A DNA stretch of 64,000 bases from Gemmiger sp. An50 (GTDB lineage Bacteria; Bacillota; Clostridia; Oscillospirales; Ruminococcaceae). The position numbers and the translations under genes are program-made. The stretch spans positions 62,001 through 126,000 of the forward strand of contig NZ_NFID01000005.1 of NCBI RefSeq assembly GCF_002161595.1. The letters run 5' to 3'. The notes below the pieces were generated by a model that did not search any database, was not told the DNA's origin, and saw only the letters and a program-made list of their open reading frames with translations. Positions 1-6,976 of this stretch are shown here, piece after piece (position 1 is the stretch's first letter; each line of letters opens with the position of its first letter).

Positions 1-180
1 CAGTTCATCTTCCAGTTCATCCGGCAGAATATACTGCCCTTTTACAATACGCTGGATCTTATTTGCTTTGCACAGCTTGTAGAGCATGGCCTTGGATATG
101 CCGCGCTGCGCCGCAACTTTTGTTTCGATAATCCCGCCATGTTCTCTGGCAATGTCAGTAAGTTCGGCAATATAGTTCAT
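1..180 (-). CDS. AbiEi-like type IV antitoxin, N-terminal part (cut by window edge)
   Basis: The frame opens at an ATG at 180 on the minus strand and runs off the left edge, giving 60 residues beginning MNYIAELTDIAREHGG. The pattern of a short helix followed by a winged-helix with 'AAQRGISKAMLYKLCKANKIQRI..GQYILPDE' matches the N-terminal DNA-binding domain of AbiEi-family antitoxins, which repress their own promoter and neutralise an AbiEii nucleotidyltransferase toxin. The ribosome binding site AGGTGA lies just upstream and a strong promoter is at 211-239. The partner toxin would be outside the window, so the system assignment is an inference from one domain. Confidence 0.7.
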   Translation of the reverse strand, partial: MNYIAELTDIAREHGGIIETKVAAQRGISKAMLYKLCKANKIQRIVKGQYILPDELEDEL

Positions 181-210
181 GCAGTCACCTCACTGTTTTA
201 ACGCAATAAT

Positions 211-239
211 ATTATAGCCACTATTATGATGATAGTCAA
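211..239 (-). promoter_or_regulatory. Promoter of the AbiEi-like gene with overlapping inverted repeat
   Basis: On the minus strand TTGACT (239-234) and TATAAT (216-211) are separated by exactly 17 bp. An inverted repeat ACTAT-N7-ATAGT (220-236) lies across the -35 and spacer, where an autoregulating antitoxin would bind. Confidence 0.75.
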
Positions 240-240
240 C

Positions 241-548
241 GGCACGTTCAGAAACATTTTGAAAATAATGTTCTTTTAATTACGATTAAAGTCAACAAAG
301 GACACAGGGTTTGGGATGTTCCCAACAAGCCAAAATCGCCGGGTGTACGGACACCGACTGTGCTTGCTATTCTCTCTATCCTCACGATTCCTTTTTGGCT
401 TCTGCATAAAATCCCTGTGTTTTGAATAAGGCAGATTTTACAACCGCCGGTATGAAGTGATTACGAAGTAATTGCTTTTTACCGGCGGTTTTCACAACTC
501 CGCAGAGTTGTGAAACTCTCTCTTTGAATACCAGATTTCCGGCAGAAG
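241..548. other. Non-coding oriT-like block with nested hairpins
   Basis: I see no convincing gene here. The block holds a perfect 11-bp inverted repeat AACCGCCGGTA (442-452)/TACCGGCGGTT (480-490) with a smaller ATTAC-gaa-GTAAT hairpin inside its loop, followed at once by a perfect 9-bp hairpin TCACAACTC-cgca-GAGTTGTGA (492-513). Such hairpin clusters upstream of mobC are typical of an origin of transfer. The nic site cannot be named from sequence alone. Confidence 0.5.
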
Positions 549-780
549 ATGCCTGTTGCAGGGTGAAGAAAAATTTTTTTGGAGTCCCCCCCAAAGCGGC
601 CTAAAAATGTCCGTTGTAAAGTGAAGGGCAATTTGTTTCTTCCCTACTATCCCTCAAAAGTTTTTGAGGAGCACCCTGTTTTTTTCACAGAAAATGTCCG
701 TTGTAAAGTGAAGGGGTTCTATATTTTTTTGCCGTAGGTACCAAGTTTTCGGCATTGAATGTCCGTTGTAGGGTGAAAGG
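549..780 (+). repeat. Four 22-bp direct repeats upstream of mobC
   Basis: Copies at 549-570, 607-628, 694-715 and 759-780 share the core TGTCCGTTGTAAAGTGAAGG; the second and third are identical over the 22 bp, the first and fourth differ at a few positions. Spacing start to start is 58, 87 and 65 bp. The last copy overlaps the mobC ribosome binding site (AAAGGAGG at 776-783), so a bound protein could also control mobC. Confidence 0.8.
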
Positions 781-790
781 AGGATTCCAC

Positions 791-1120
791 ATGGCCAACC
801 GCACCAGACCAATTCGCATTGAAATCTGCGTGACCGAGCAGGAGCGCCAGTTGATTCGCCACAAGATGGCACAGCTTGGCACAAAAAACGTGGGGGCATA
901 TGCAAGGAAAATGCTCATTGACGGTTACATCATCAAGGTGGATTACACCGAACAAAAAAAGTTGGCAGCTGCCGTCAGCCGGGTTTCTGCTAACATCAAC
1001 CAGATTTGTCGCCGCATCAACCAGACCGATCACTTCTACGCCGAGGATGTAGCCGAATTAAAGGCGAAACAGAAAGAAATCTGGGAACTACTGAAACAGG
1101 CACAACAAGCTGAACTATGA
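791..1120 (+). CDS. mobC: MobC-like relaxosome accessory protein
   Basis: The 109-residue protein starts MANRTRPIRIEICVTEQE, a ribbon-helix-helix style N-terminus, followed by 'LGTKNVGAYARKMLIDG' and a coiled C-terminal helix with 'VSRVSANINQICRRIN', all characteristic of MobC proteins that bind oriT and assist the relaxase. The start is set by AAAGGAGG 7 bp upstream of ATG 791; an in-frame ATG at 755 lacks such a site. No relaxase gene follows, which is unusual because mobC normally precedes one; the element may use a relaxase encoded elsewhere or may have lost it. Confidence 0.8.
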   Translation: MANRTRPIRIEICVTEQERQLIRHKMAQLGTKNVGAYARKMLIDGYIIKVDYTEQKKLAAAVSRVSANINQICRRINQTDHFYAEDVAELKAKQKEIWELLKQAQQAEL

Positions 1121-1138
1121 TCTCCGCATTGGGCTTAT

Positions 1139-1168
1139 CCGTGTACGGTTTTTCCGTATACGGCTTTT
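1139..1168 (+). terminator. Intrinsic terminator after mobC
   Basis: CCGTGTACGG (1139-1148), a T5 loop and CCGTATACGG (1154-1163) form a 10-bp stem with one G-T pair, followed by CTTTT. It lies 19 bp after the mobC stop. Confidence 0.6.
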
Positions 1169-1245
1169 CAGTTCATGGATTTTGCACCCCTCAAGACCGT
1201 ACCCTAACCGGATTTCTTGGCCGTGGATATTCAGACGGTTATCAT

Positions 1246-1260
1246 GTATGAAATTCATAC
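1246..1260. promoter_or_regulatory. Palindrome in the AT-rich leader of repA
   Basis: GTATGAA-a-TTCATAC is a 15-bp perfect palindrome about 90 bp before the repA start. The surrounding 1169-1348 is AT-rich with repeated ATCAAT words and no gene; it may hold an operator or part of a replication start. Confidence 0.35.
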
Positions 1261-1348
1261 CCTAATCAATAAGAAAAAATCAACTCTCAAGAAAATCATC
1301 CATCAATCCAATCAATACACAGAATGGATAGATGGGATAGGAGGATGT

Positions 1349-1762
1349 ATGAAACCGTTATTCTACAAGTTCACCACAGAAAGTCCGGCAGCCTCATATA
1401 TACCGTTTCCACGCTTTCTAATGGACGATTGCTTTGCAGGTCTCGGCAACGATGCAAAGGTGCTGTATGCACTGATGTTGGATCGGGCAAGCATTTCCAA
1501 GGTCAACGGCTATATTGAAAAGGATGGCGCGATCCGGCTCTATTTTACGGTGGAGCAGGCAGAAGAAAAGCTGCATCGCAGCCGTCAAAGCGTCACACGG
1601 ATCTTTCAGCAGCTGGAAAAGAGCGGTTTAATTTGCCGCAAAAAACAGGGTCTCGGCAGACCGGCAGTGATAACACTCAATTATCCGGCCAACGCTAAGC
1701 TCATTACAAAGAAGGAGGTAGCACTGTATGTGGAGGAAAATATGTGTGCAGAAACCGATTGA
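1349..1762 (+). CDS. RepA_N-domain replication initiator, short form
   Basis: The 137-residue protein reads 'FTTESPAASYIPFPRFLM', 'LGNDAKVLYALMLDRASIS', 'GAIRLYFTVEQAEEKLH' and 'LEKSGLICRKKQGLGRPAVI', the classic order of the RepA N-terminal winged-helix DNA-binding domain found in Firmicute plasmids and integrative elements. Full RepA proteins are usually more than twice this length, so this is either a naturally short version or a truncated one. AGGAGG at 1339-1344 supports ATG 1349; a longer in-frame ATG at 1217 has no site. Its 3' end overlaps the next gene by 35 bp. Confidence 0.75.
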   Translation: MKPLFYKFTTESPAASYIPFPRFLMDDCFAGLGNDAKVLYALMLDRASISKVNGYIEKDGAIRLYFTVEQAEEKLHRSRQSVTRIFQQLEKSGLICRKKQGLGRPAVITLNYPANAKLITKKEVALYVEENMCAETD

Positions 1763-2135
1763 TCGGCAGCCTGATGGCACCTTACCCCGCCTTACACCCA
1801 AGCAGGCCCGCAGCGTCCGAAGGCTCGTCAAAGGATGCTGCAATTACGCAGACGGCAGCTGCCTGCTGCTGGATGACGGCGAAGAGCAGGTCTGTCCGCA
1901 GAGCATCAGTTACAGCCTGAATTGCCGGTATTTCCGTCACGCAGTGCTGCCCAGTGACCCAAATCTTGAAAATGAGATTTTACGCCCCCGGGGAAGCAGG
2001 CGCTGTCAAATTTGCGGTTCTTATTTCATTGCCGGTTCTGGACGTGCCAAATACTGTGCCGACTGTGCAGCCAACGTACATCGGAAACAGAAAGCCGCCT
2101 ATGCCCGAAAACGGCGGTCGAGAGTAGACAAATAA
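1728..2135 (+). CDS. Cysteine-rich VLP-domain protein
   Basis: This 135-residue protein contains 'PRLTPKQARSVRRLVKGCC', 'GSCLLLDDG', 'CPQSISYSLNCRYF' and a C-terminal CxxC..CxxC zinc-finger-like segment (CQICGSYF...YCADCA), matching the cysteine-rich VLP family of integrative elements. Its molecular function is not known; metal binding is likely from the cysteine pattern. AAGGAGG at 1712-1718 sets the ATG, and the start lies inside the end of the RepA_N gene, suggesting coupled translation. The extreme C-terminus is very basic. Confidence 0.75.
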   Translation: MWRKICVQKPIDRQPDGTLPRLTPKQARSVRRLVKGCCNYADGSCLLLDDGEEQVCPQSISYSLNCRYFRHAVLPSDPNLENEILRPRGSRRCQICGSYFIAGSGRAKYCADCAANVHRKQKAAYARKRRSRVDK

Positions 2136-2252
2136 CCTCACAAAAGCCGCTTATTTGCACGGAATTTCAGAAGCAGTACAAAGGGGCCGGGGGATTTTCC
2201 CTCTATCCCCCAAAATAGCCGTTCAATCTGTCTACATAAAGGAGGATGCAGC

Positions 2253-2459
2253 ATGGATAATCGTATGGAAAAAGTACCAATCCACTTGAAGATGACCCTC
2301 ACAACGAGGGAGGCCGCCGAATACAGCAATATTGGGATCAACAAAATTGACAGTATGCTGCGCTCACCCAACTGTCCGTTTGTTCTTTTCGTAGGCACCA
2401 AAAAGCTGGTAAAGCGAAAGGAATTTGAGGAATATATCAGCCAGAAACTGGTGATCTGA
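2253..2459 (+). CDS. xis: Tn916-type excisionase
   Basis: The 68-residue protein has a single winged-helix of the excisionase type: 'LTTREAAEYSNIGINKIDSML' followed by 'FVLFVGTKKLVKRKEFEEYI'. Xis proteins bind near the element ends and bias the integrase towards excision. AAAGGAGG precedes the ATG. It lies immediately upstream of the integrase, the usual Tn916-family arrangement, with a terminator-like hairpin in between. Confidence 0.88.
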   Translation: MDNRMEKVPIHLKMTLTTREAAEYSNIGINKIDSMLRSPNCPFVLFVGTKKLVKRKEFEEYISQKLVI

Positions 2460-2504
2460 TTTTTCTGACAGGTTCAGGAAAATCATGGGCAATGCACCTT
2501 GAGA

Positions 2505-2551
2505 AAAAGAGCATTATGTGCTATCATTATCGTGTAGTGGTGTGCTCTTTT
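2505..2551 (+). terminator. Terminator-like hairpin between xis and int
   Basis: AAAAGAGCA (2505-2513) pairs perfectly with TGCTCTTTT (2543-2551), giving a stem ending in a T-run just before the integrase ribosome binding site. It could set a lower level of integrase than excisionase. Confidence 0.5.
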
Positions 2552-2574
2552 CCTTGGCATGAAAGGAGTACATT

Positions 2575-3768
2575 ATGGGAAAAAACCTCAAAGGCAAAGA
2601 GTGTGGCAAAGGCATCTACCAAAGAAAGGACGGGTTGTATCACGCACGCTTTGTCGATAAATCAGGGAAACGCCACGAAAAGTATTTCCAGACCGTTCCC
2701 GAAGCAAAAAACTGGATTGAAGAAGCAAGATTTGCCGACCAGCACGAGGACATTTTTGTGCCGACGGAAACAACGGTTGACGAATGGTTTGGCTTTTGGA
2801 TTGAGAATATTGTGGGCGATTTAGCTCCCAATACCCTGCGTAACTACCGGGAGCGATATGCACACAACATCCAGCCAGTCATTGGCCGGATGGCAATTTC
2901 CAGTGTCAAGCCCATGCACTGCAAGAAAGTGCTGTTACAGATGGATGCAATCTATGCAGGTTCCACCATCCGTCAGGCGTATATCACAATGGGAACCATG
3001 TTCAAGGCTGCAAAAATGAACGATGTGATCGCCAAGCATCCAATGGACGGCGTGCGGTATACCAAGCCCGTTCGTGCCGTGGATGACATCAAATTTCTCA
3101 CCCGGCAGGAACAAAGCCTGTTTCTTCAAGCTGCCAGAAATTCGCATAACTACTACCAGTACGCTTTGATTTTGGAAACCGGTCTGCGTACCGGAGAACT
3201 GATCGGTCTGACGTGGGATGCAATCGACTTGGAAAAGCGAACCCTTACAGTTAATAAGACGCTGGAATTCCGGCATGGCCTGCACACATGGCGAGCTGGG
3301 CCGTCCAAAACGCAGCACAGCTACCGCACCATTCCACTCACGGACCGTGCCTGTGAAATTCTGCAATCTGTCTGGGATAGCCGGGAGAACCGGAAAGAAT
3401 CACCGCTCCTGTCACAAACCCTGGAGTATATTGACCGGCGCACCGGCTCCATCGCAAAACTTGTCATGCGTGACCTTGTATTTATCAACTGGCGAACGGG
3501 AGAGCCAGCCAAGAACAGCTCCTATGACACACATCTTTACAAAATCTGCGATGAGGCAGGAATCAAACGCTTTTGTATGCACGCGTTACGCCATACTTAC
3601 GCCACAAGAGCAATCGAAAGCGGGATTCAGCCAAAGGTATTGCAGAAATTGCTGGGACACGCCAGCATTAAAACCACCATGGATCGGTATGTCCATGTGA
3701 CCACCGATTCCCTTGATCAGGCTGTTCGGCAGTTTGAGAAAAATCGGGTTTCCGATGAAAACGCATGA
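2575..3768 (+). CDS. int: Tn916-family tyrosine integrase
   Basis: The 397-residue protein has an N-terminal arm-binding domain (about residues 1-60), a SAM-like core-binding domain (about 65-165) and a catalytic domain. The catalytic set is visible: R205 in 'GLRTGE', K245, H336-xx-R339 in 'HALRH', H362 in 'LLGHAS' and Y372 in 'MDRYVH'. It recombines the element with the chromosome. GAAAGGAG precedes the ATG. The gene ends 99 bp before ychF, so the attachment site should lie between them; tandem repeats at 3781-3802 may be arm sites. Confidence 0.95.
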   Translation: MGKNLKGKECGKGIYQRKDGLYHARFVDKSGKRHEKYFQTVPEAKNWIEEARFADQHEDIFVPTETTVDEWFGFWIENIVGDLAPNTLRNYRERYAHNIQPVIGRMAISSVKPMHCKKVLLQMDAIYAGSTIRQAYITMGTMFKAAKMNDVIAKHPMDGVRYTKPVRAVDDIKFLTRQEQSLFLQAARNSHNYYQYALILETGLRTGELIGLTWDAIDLEKRTLTVNKTLEFRHGLHTWRAGPSKTQHSYRTIPLTDRACEILQSVWDSRENRKESPLLSQTLEYIDRRTGSIAKLVMRDLVFINWRTGEPAKNSSYDTHLYKICDEAGIKRFCMHALRHTYATRAIESGIQPKVLQKLLGHASIKTTMDRYVHVTTDSLDQAVRQFEKNRVSDENA

Positions 3769-3780
3769 AACTCAACGCGT

Positions 3781-3802
3781 AAATGGCGTAAAAATGGCGT
3801 AA
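3781..3802 (+). repeat. Two perfect tandem 11-bp repeats after int
   Basis: AAATGGCGTAA occurs at 3781-3791 and again at 3792-3802, 12 bp after the integrase stop. Position and tandem form suit integrase arm-binding sites at the element end. Confidence 0.55.
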
Positions 3803-3867
3803 GAGCCAAAACGCCAAACCCGAAAACCCTTGAAAATACGAGAAAAATCAAAGGAGAATGATCATAT

Positions 3868-4980
3868 ATGAAATTAGGTATCGTGGGCCTGCCCAACGTG
3901 GGCAAGAGCACCCTGTTCAACGCCATCACCAGCACCAAGAACGCCGCCGCGGCCAACTACCCCTTCTGCACCATCGACCCCAACACCGGCATCGTGCCCG
4001 TGCCGGACGCCCGGCTGGACAAGCTGGCCGAGATCTGGGACACCAACAAGAAGACTCCCGCCATCGTGGAGTTCGTGGACATCGCCGGTCTGGTGAAGGG
4101 CGCATCCAAGGGTGAGGGTCTGGGCAACAAGTTCCTGGGCAACATCCGCGAGTGTGACGCCATCGTGCACGTGGTGCGCTGCTTCGGCGGCACCGACATC
4201 GTACACGTGGACGGCAGCGTGGACCCCCTGCGCGACATCGAAACCATCGACACCGAGCTGATCCTGAGCGACCTGGAGGTTGTCTCCAACCGGGCCGCCC
4301 GCTTCGCCAAGGCCGCCAAGACCGGCGACAAGAAGGCCGGCGCCTCCGCCGCCTGGCTGGAGCAGCTGGCCGACCATCTGGGCAAGGGCAAGAACGCCCG
4401 CAGCTTCGACTTCGACCTGGAGGACGAGGACCAGGCGCTGCAGCTGAAGGAGATGGGCCTGCTCACCTACAAGCCGGTGATCTACGCCGCCAACATGAGC
4501 GAGGACGACCTGATGGAGGGCATGGACGAGAACGTGCACTACCAGGCCGTGAAGAAGCTGGCCGCCGAGGAGGGCGCAGAGTGCATTCCCATCTGCGCCA
4601 AGACCGAGGAGGACATCGCCGACTACTCTCCCGAGGAGAAGAAGGAGTTCCTGCACGAGATGGGCATCGAGGCCACCGGTCTGGACAACCTGATCAAGGC
4701 CAGCTACAGCCTGCTGGGCCTGATCTCCTACCTGACCGACGGCAAGAAGGAGTGCCGCGCCTGGACCATCCGCAAGGGCACCAAGGCTCCCCAGGCCGCA
4801 GGCAAGATCCACTCCGACTTCGAGCGCGGCTTCATCCGCGCCAGCGTGGTGCATTACGAGGACTTCGCCGCCTGCGACTTCAACATGGCCACCGTGAAGG
4901 CCAAGGGCCTGCAGCACACCGAGGGCAAGGAGTACGTGGTGCAGGACGGCGACATCATCGAGTTCCTGTTCAATGTTTGA
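3868..4980 (+). CDS. ychF: Ribosome-associated redox-sensitive P-loop ATPase YchF
   Basis: The 370-residue protein begins MKLGIVGLPNVGKSTLFNAIT with a Walker A (GLPNVGKS, residues 7-14), the switch motif 'DIAGLVKGASKGEGLGNKF', a helical insert and a C-terminal TGS domain ending 'YVVQDGDIIEFLFNV'. This is a full-length YchF/Ola1 ATPase. AAAGGAG lies upstream of the ATG. The mobile element is inserted directly upstream, so the native promoter may have been displaced. A gap of 16 bp separates it from mtnN, implying one transcript. Codon use is strongly GC-biased, unlike the element beside it. Confidence 0.97.
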   Translation: MKLGIVGLPNVGKSTLFNAITSTKNAAAANYPFCTIDPNTGIVPVPDARLDKLAEIWDTNKKTPAIVEFVDIAGLVKGASKGEGLGNKFLGNIRECDAIVHVVRCFGGTDIVHVDGSVDPLRDIETIDTELILSDLEVVSNRAARFAKAAKTGDKKAGASAAWLEQLADHLGKGKNARSFDFDLEDEDQALQLKEMGLLTYKPVIYAANMSEDDLMEGMDENVHYQAVKKLAAEEGAECIPICAKTEEDIADYSPEEKKEFLHEMGIEATGLDNLIKASYSLLGLISYLTDGKKECRAWTIRKGTKAPQAAGKIHSDFERGFIRASVVHYEDFAACDFNMATVKAKGLQHTEGKEYVVQDGDIIEFLFNV

Positions 4981-4996
4981 TTCAAAGGAGGACGCA

Positions 4997-5686
4997 ATGG
5001 AGATCATCGGCATCATGGGCGCCATGCCCGACGAAGTGGAGCAGCTGTGCGCTTTGCTGGACGGGGTGTCCATCGAGCCCTACGCCGGGGTGGAATATCA
5101 CCGGGGCATGCTGGGTGACAAGCAGGTAGTGGTCTGCTGCGCCGGTATGGGCAAGGCCAACGCCGCCGCCACCACCCAGGTACTTATCACCAAGTTCGGC
5201 GCTCAGCGCATCATCTTCTCCGGCATCGCCGGCAACATGACCGCCAAAATCGGCATCGGCGACGTGGTGGTGGGCAAGACCGTGGTCTACCACGACGCCC
5301 AGGACGACATGATCGCCCAGTCCGCCCCCTTCACCGCCGAATACCCCGGCGATGAGGAGATGGTCAAGGCCGCCATGGCCGCCTGCGAAGAGGTGGGCGT
5401 GAAGGCCATCGCGGGCAAGATCGCCACCGGCGACCAGTTCGTGGGCGACAGCGCCACCAAGAACGCCATCGCCGCCAAGGTGGACCCGGACTGCGTGGAG
5501 ATGGAGGGCGCGGCTGTGGCCCAGATCGCCGCCAAGAACAACGTGCCCTGCGTGGTGCTGCGCGCCATGAGCGACAACGCCGACGAAGCGGGTCACGAGG
5601 TCCTGGTGGTAAAAAAATTCAGCATCAGTGAATACGTGACCACCGCCACCCGCATTGTGGCCCGGATGCTGGAAACGCTGGACTAA
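4997..5686 (+). CDS. mtnN: 5'-methylthioadenosine/S-adenosylhomocysteine nucleosidase
   Basis: This 229-residue enzyme cleaves methylthioadenosine and S-adenosylhomocysteine to adenine and the thioribose sugar, recycling adenine and methionine precursors. It shows the nucleoside phosphorylase fold with catalytic residues E13 ('AMPDEVEQL'), E170 ('VEMEGAAV') and D193 ('MSDNADE'). The start at 4997 follows AAAGGAGG; an upstream in-frame ATG at 4973 overlaps the end of ychF and lacks a site. It is probably cotranscribed with ychF and ends before a strong terminator. Confidence 0.95.
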   Translation: MEIIGIMGAMPDEVEQLCALLDGVSIEPYAGVEYHRGMLGDKQVVVCCAGMGKANAAATTQVLITKFGAQRIIFSGIAGNMTAKIGIGDVVVGKTVVYHDAQDDMIAQSAPFTAEYPGDEEMVKAAMAACEEVGVKAIAGKIATGDQFVGDSATKNAIAAKVDPDCVEMEGAAVAQIAAKNNVPCVVLRAMSDNADEAGHEVLVVKKFSISEYVTTATRIVARMLETLD

Positions 5687-5721
5687 GCCAGCGCAAAACC
5701 GGCCGGAAAATAACGCAAATC

Positions 5722-5760
5722 GGACGGTGCAGGCCCTGCCGCCTGCGCCGTCCCTTTTTT
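5722..5760 (+). terminator. Intrinsic terminator after mtnN
   Basis: GGACGGTGCAGGC and GCCTGCGCCGTCC form a GC-rich stem with one mismatch, followed by TTTTTT. Confidence 0.85.
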
Positions 5761-6095
5761 CAACAATTCTCCCGTTCCCGCCGCCGGAAAGAGCGGGCAA
5801 AAGTCTCTTTGCCACAGGGCTTTCCGGCGTTTTGTGGGGATAAAAGTTTTCAACAGAATCAGCGCCGGACCGTGGAAAACTCTGCGGTCCGGCTTTTTTT
5901 CGTCCTCTTTTTGCCCGCCCGGAGCCCATTGGGCCCGCAGCTTTTCCCCAAACAGCGAAAACCCGAACAGGCAGTTCGTCGACATTTGTCCCCCGCTGCG
6001 TTATGCTTCATGAAAAGGGGGAATTTATTCAATGAAAGGAAGTTACGCAACCCGGCGAGCCGCACGCCGCACACCGGCCACTGCGGAGGAGGTCG
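5761..6095. other. Intergenic region, no gene seen
   Basis: Apart from a second terminator at 5864-5900 I see no coding sequence. A 34-codon frame from ATG 6032 overlaps the next gene but has no family resemblance. The promoter of the DUF6514 gene is presumably near 5970-6015 but no clear hexamers stand out. Confidence 0.5.
5864..5900 (+). terminator. Second intrinsic terminator
   Basis: A perfect 9-bp stem GCCGGACCG (5864-5872)/CGGTCCGGC (5885-5893) is followed by TTTTTTTC. It may back up the first terminator or end a small transcript. Confidence 0.8.
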
Positions 6096-6101
6096 TTGTG
6101 C

Positions 6102-6323
6102 TTGATCCGTTATCAGATCGTTCGACAGGAGCTTGAAGCGCCTGAACTGGGCCGCTATGTGAGCTACGGCATTGAAGCAGTGGCTCTGCCCGGCGGCCGG
6201 CAGCTGGCCTTCGTTTGCGACGTATCCACCGACCCTTCCTTTGCGGCGGCTCTTGCGGACCGCTGCACCGAAGGCGCTCTGGACCCGGCCCAGCTGCTGG
6301 ACGTGGTTCTGGACGCATTGTAA
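6102..6323 (+). CDS. DUF6514-like small protein
   Basis: A protein of about 73 residues reads 'YQIVRQELEAPELGRYVSYGIEA', 'RQLAFVCDVSTDPSFAAALADRC' and 'ALDPAQLLDVVLDAL', the pattern I associate with the uncharacterised DUF6514 family of Clostridia. No ATG is available: AGGAGG (6087-6092) is followed by in-frame TTG codons at 6096 and 6102, and the latter has the better spacing. Function is unknown. It is a single gene between terminators. Confidence 0.65.
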   Translation: MIRYQIVRQELEAPELGRYVSYGIEAVALPGGRQLAFVCDVSTDPSFAAALADRCTEGALDPAQLLDVVLDAL

Positions 6324-6380
6324 ACCCATCCCTTATGCCCGCGCGGCGCGGGCGCACATCCATGGCATACACACAGAAAA

Positions 6381-6418
6381 GGGCAGGCGCCGGTCCATTG
6401 GCGGACCGGCGCCTGCCC
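6381..6418. terminator. Bidirectional terminator between convergent genes
   Basis: A perfect 16-bp stem GGGCAGGCGCCGGTCC (6381-6396)/GGACCGGCGCCTGCCC (6403-6418) sits between the convergent DUF6514 and 153-residue genes, with T-rich tails on both sides. Confidence 0.85.
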
Positions 6419-6437
6419 TCTCGTTTTTTGTTTTGAC

Positions 6438-6899
6438 TCACAGGTACTCCCGCATCTGGCGGGCGGTGCGCTCCTCGAACTGCTGCAATTCGTTCAGCAG
6501 CCCCAGCGCGCCGGTGCTGGCCTCCGGGTGATCCTTGCGGGCCTTTTCGCAGTCCATCACGCCCTGGTTGGCCCCCTGGATGACCATATCCGCCAGGTTG
6601 CGGGTGGAACGGTCGGTGAGGGTCTCGGTCCAGATGCCCATTTTGGACATCAGCTTCACCGCCGGGCTCTGGCCGTGGCTCTGCTCCCCAAGGGCGGCCA
6701 TGGCCGCGTGGGCCTGCTGATTGATGCGGCGGTATTCCCTCTGCTGGGCCAGCAGGCTGGCCTTCAATTGCTTGTCGTCGGTCACGCCGATCAGCTGGTC
6801 CAGGCTGTTTTTACCCATCTCGGTGTTGCGCACGATCTCGTTGAGCACGGCCTGGTTGTCGTTATCGCCGTGGTTCTGGTCGTTTCTTCGTTCATTCAT
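6438..6899 (-). CDS. Helical protein of unknown function, possibly ferritin-like
   Basis: The 153-residue protein is predicted all-helical with a hydrophilic N-terminus (MNERRNDQNHGDNDNQ). 'VLNEIVRNTEMGKNSLDQLI' followed by 'DKQLKASLLAQQREYRRINQQAH' resembles the two-helix repeat of DUF2383-type ferritin-like proteins, but I see no clear metal-ligand set, so this is tentative. It lies downstream of malQ on the same strand, and its ribosome binding site is inside the malQ terminator stem, which is odd. Confidence 0.6.
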   Translation of the reverse strand: MNERRNDQNHGDNDNQAVLNEIVRNTEMGKNSLDQLIGVTDDKQLKASLLAQQREYRRINQQAHAAMAALGEQSHGQSPAVKLMSKMGIWTETLTDRSTRNLADMVIQGANQGVMDCEKARKDHPEASTGALGLLNELQQFEERTARQMREYL

Positions 6900-6905
6900 T
6901 AAAAA

Positions 6906-6971
6906 GCCCCCTTTGAAACTGGCTGGCGGAGCGATCTTGCCCCGGCAAAAGCCAGTGTTCCCAAAGGGGGT
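6906..6971 (-). terminator. Terminator of malQ that contains the next gene's ribosome binding site
   Basis: CAAAGGGGG (6962-6970) and CCCCCTTTG (6907-6915), with an inner ACTGGC/GCCAGT stem, form a long hairpin. On the minus strand the second arm reads CAAAGGGGG then CTTTTT, and the AAAGGGGG is also the only ribosome binding site for the ATG at 6899. Confidence 0.7.
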
Positions 6972-6976
6972 TTTGT

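Larger units (their letters stand above)
1..3860. mobile_element. Right (integrase) end of an integrative/mobilizable element
   Basis: This stretch is visibly richer in A+T than the rest of the window and carries a mobile-element gene set in order: oriT-like hairpins, mobC, a RepA_N-domain protein, a cysteine-rich VLP protein, an excisionase and a Tn916-type tyrosine integrase. The composition changes abruptly at the ychF start. The element continues beyond the left edge, so its other end and any relaxase, coupling protein or att duplicate are not seen. The right boundary is placed between the integrase stop and the ychF ribosome binding site and is approximate. The AbiEi-like gene at the left edge is probably cargo. 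Confidence 0.8.

Noticed and set aside
5815..5860. DnaA-box-like words (TGTGGGGATAAAAG, TTTTCAACA) in the gap after mtnN
   Set aside because: Not exact boxes, not clustered, and no dnaA, dnaN or other origin genes are near.
6032..6136. A 34-codon leader frame overlapping the DUF6514 gene
   Set aside because: No family resemblance and it ends inside the next gene; too weak to call without conservation data.
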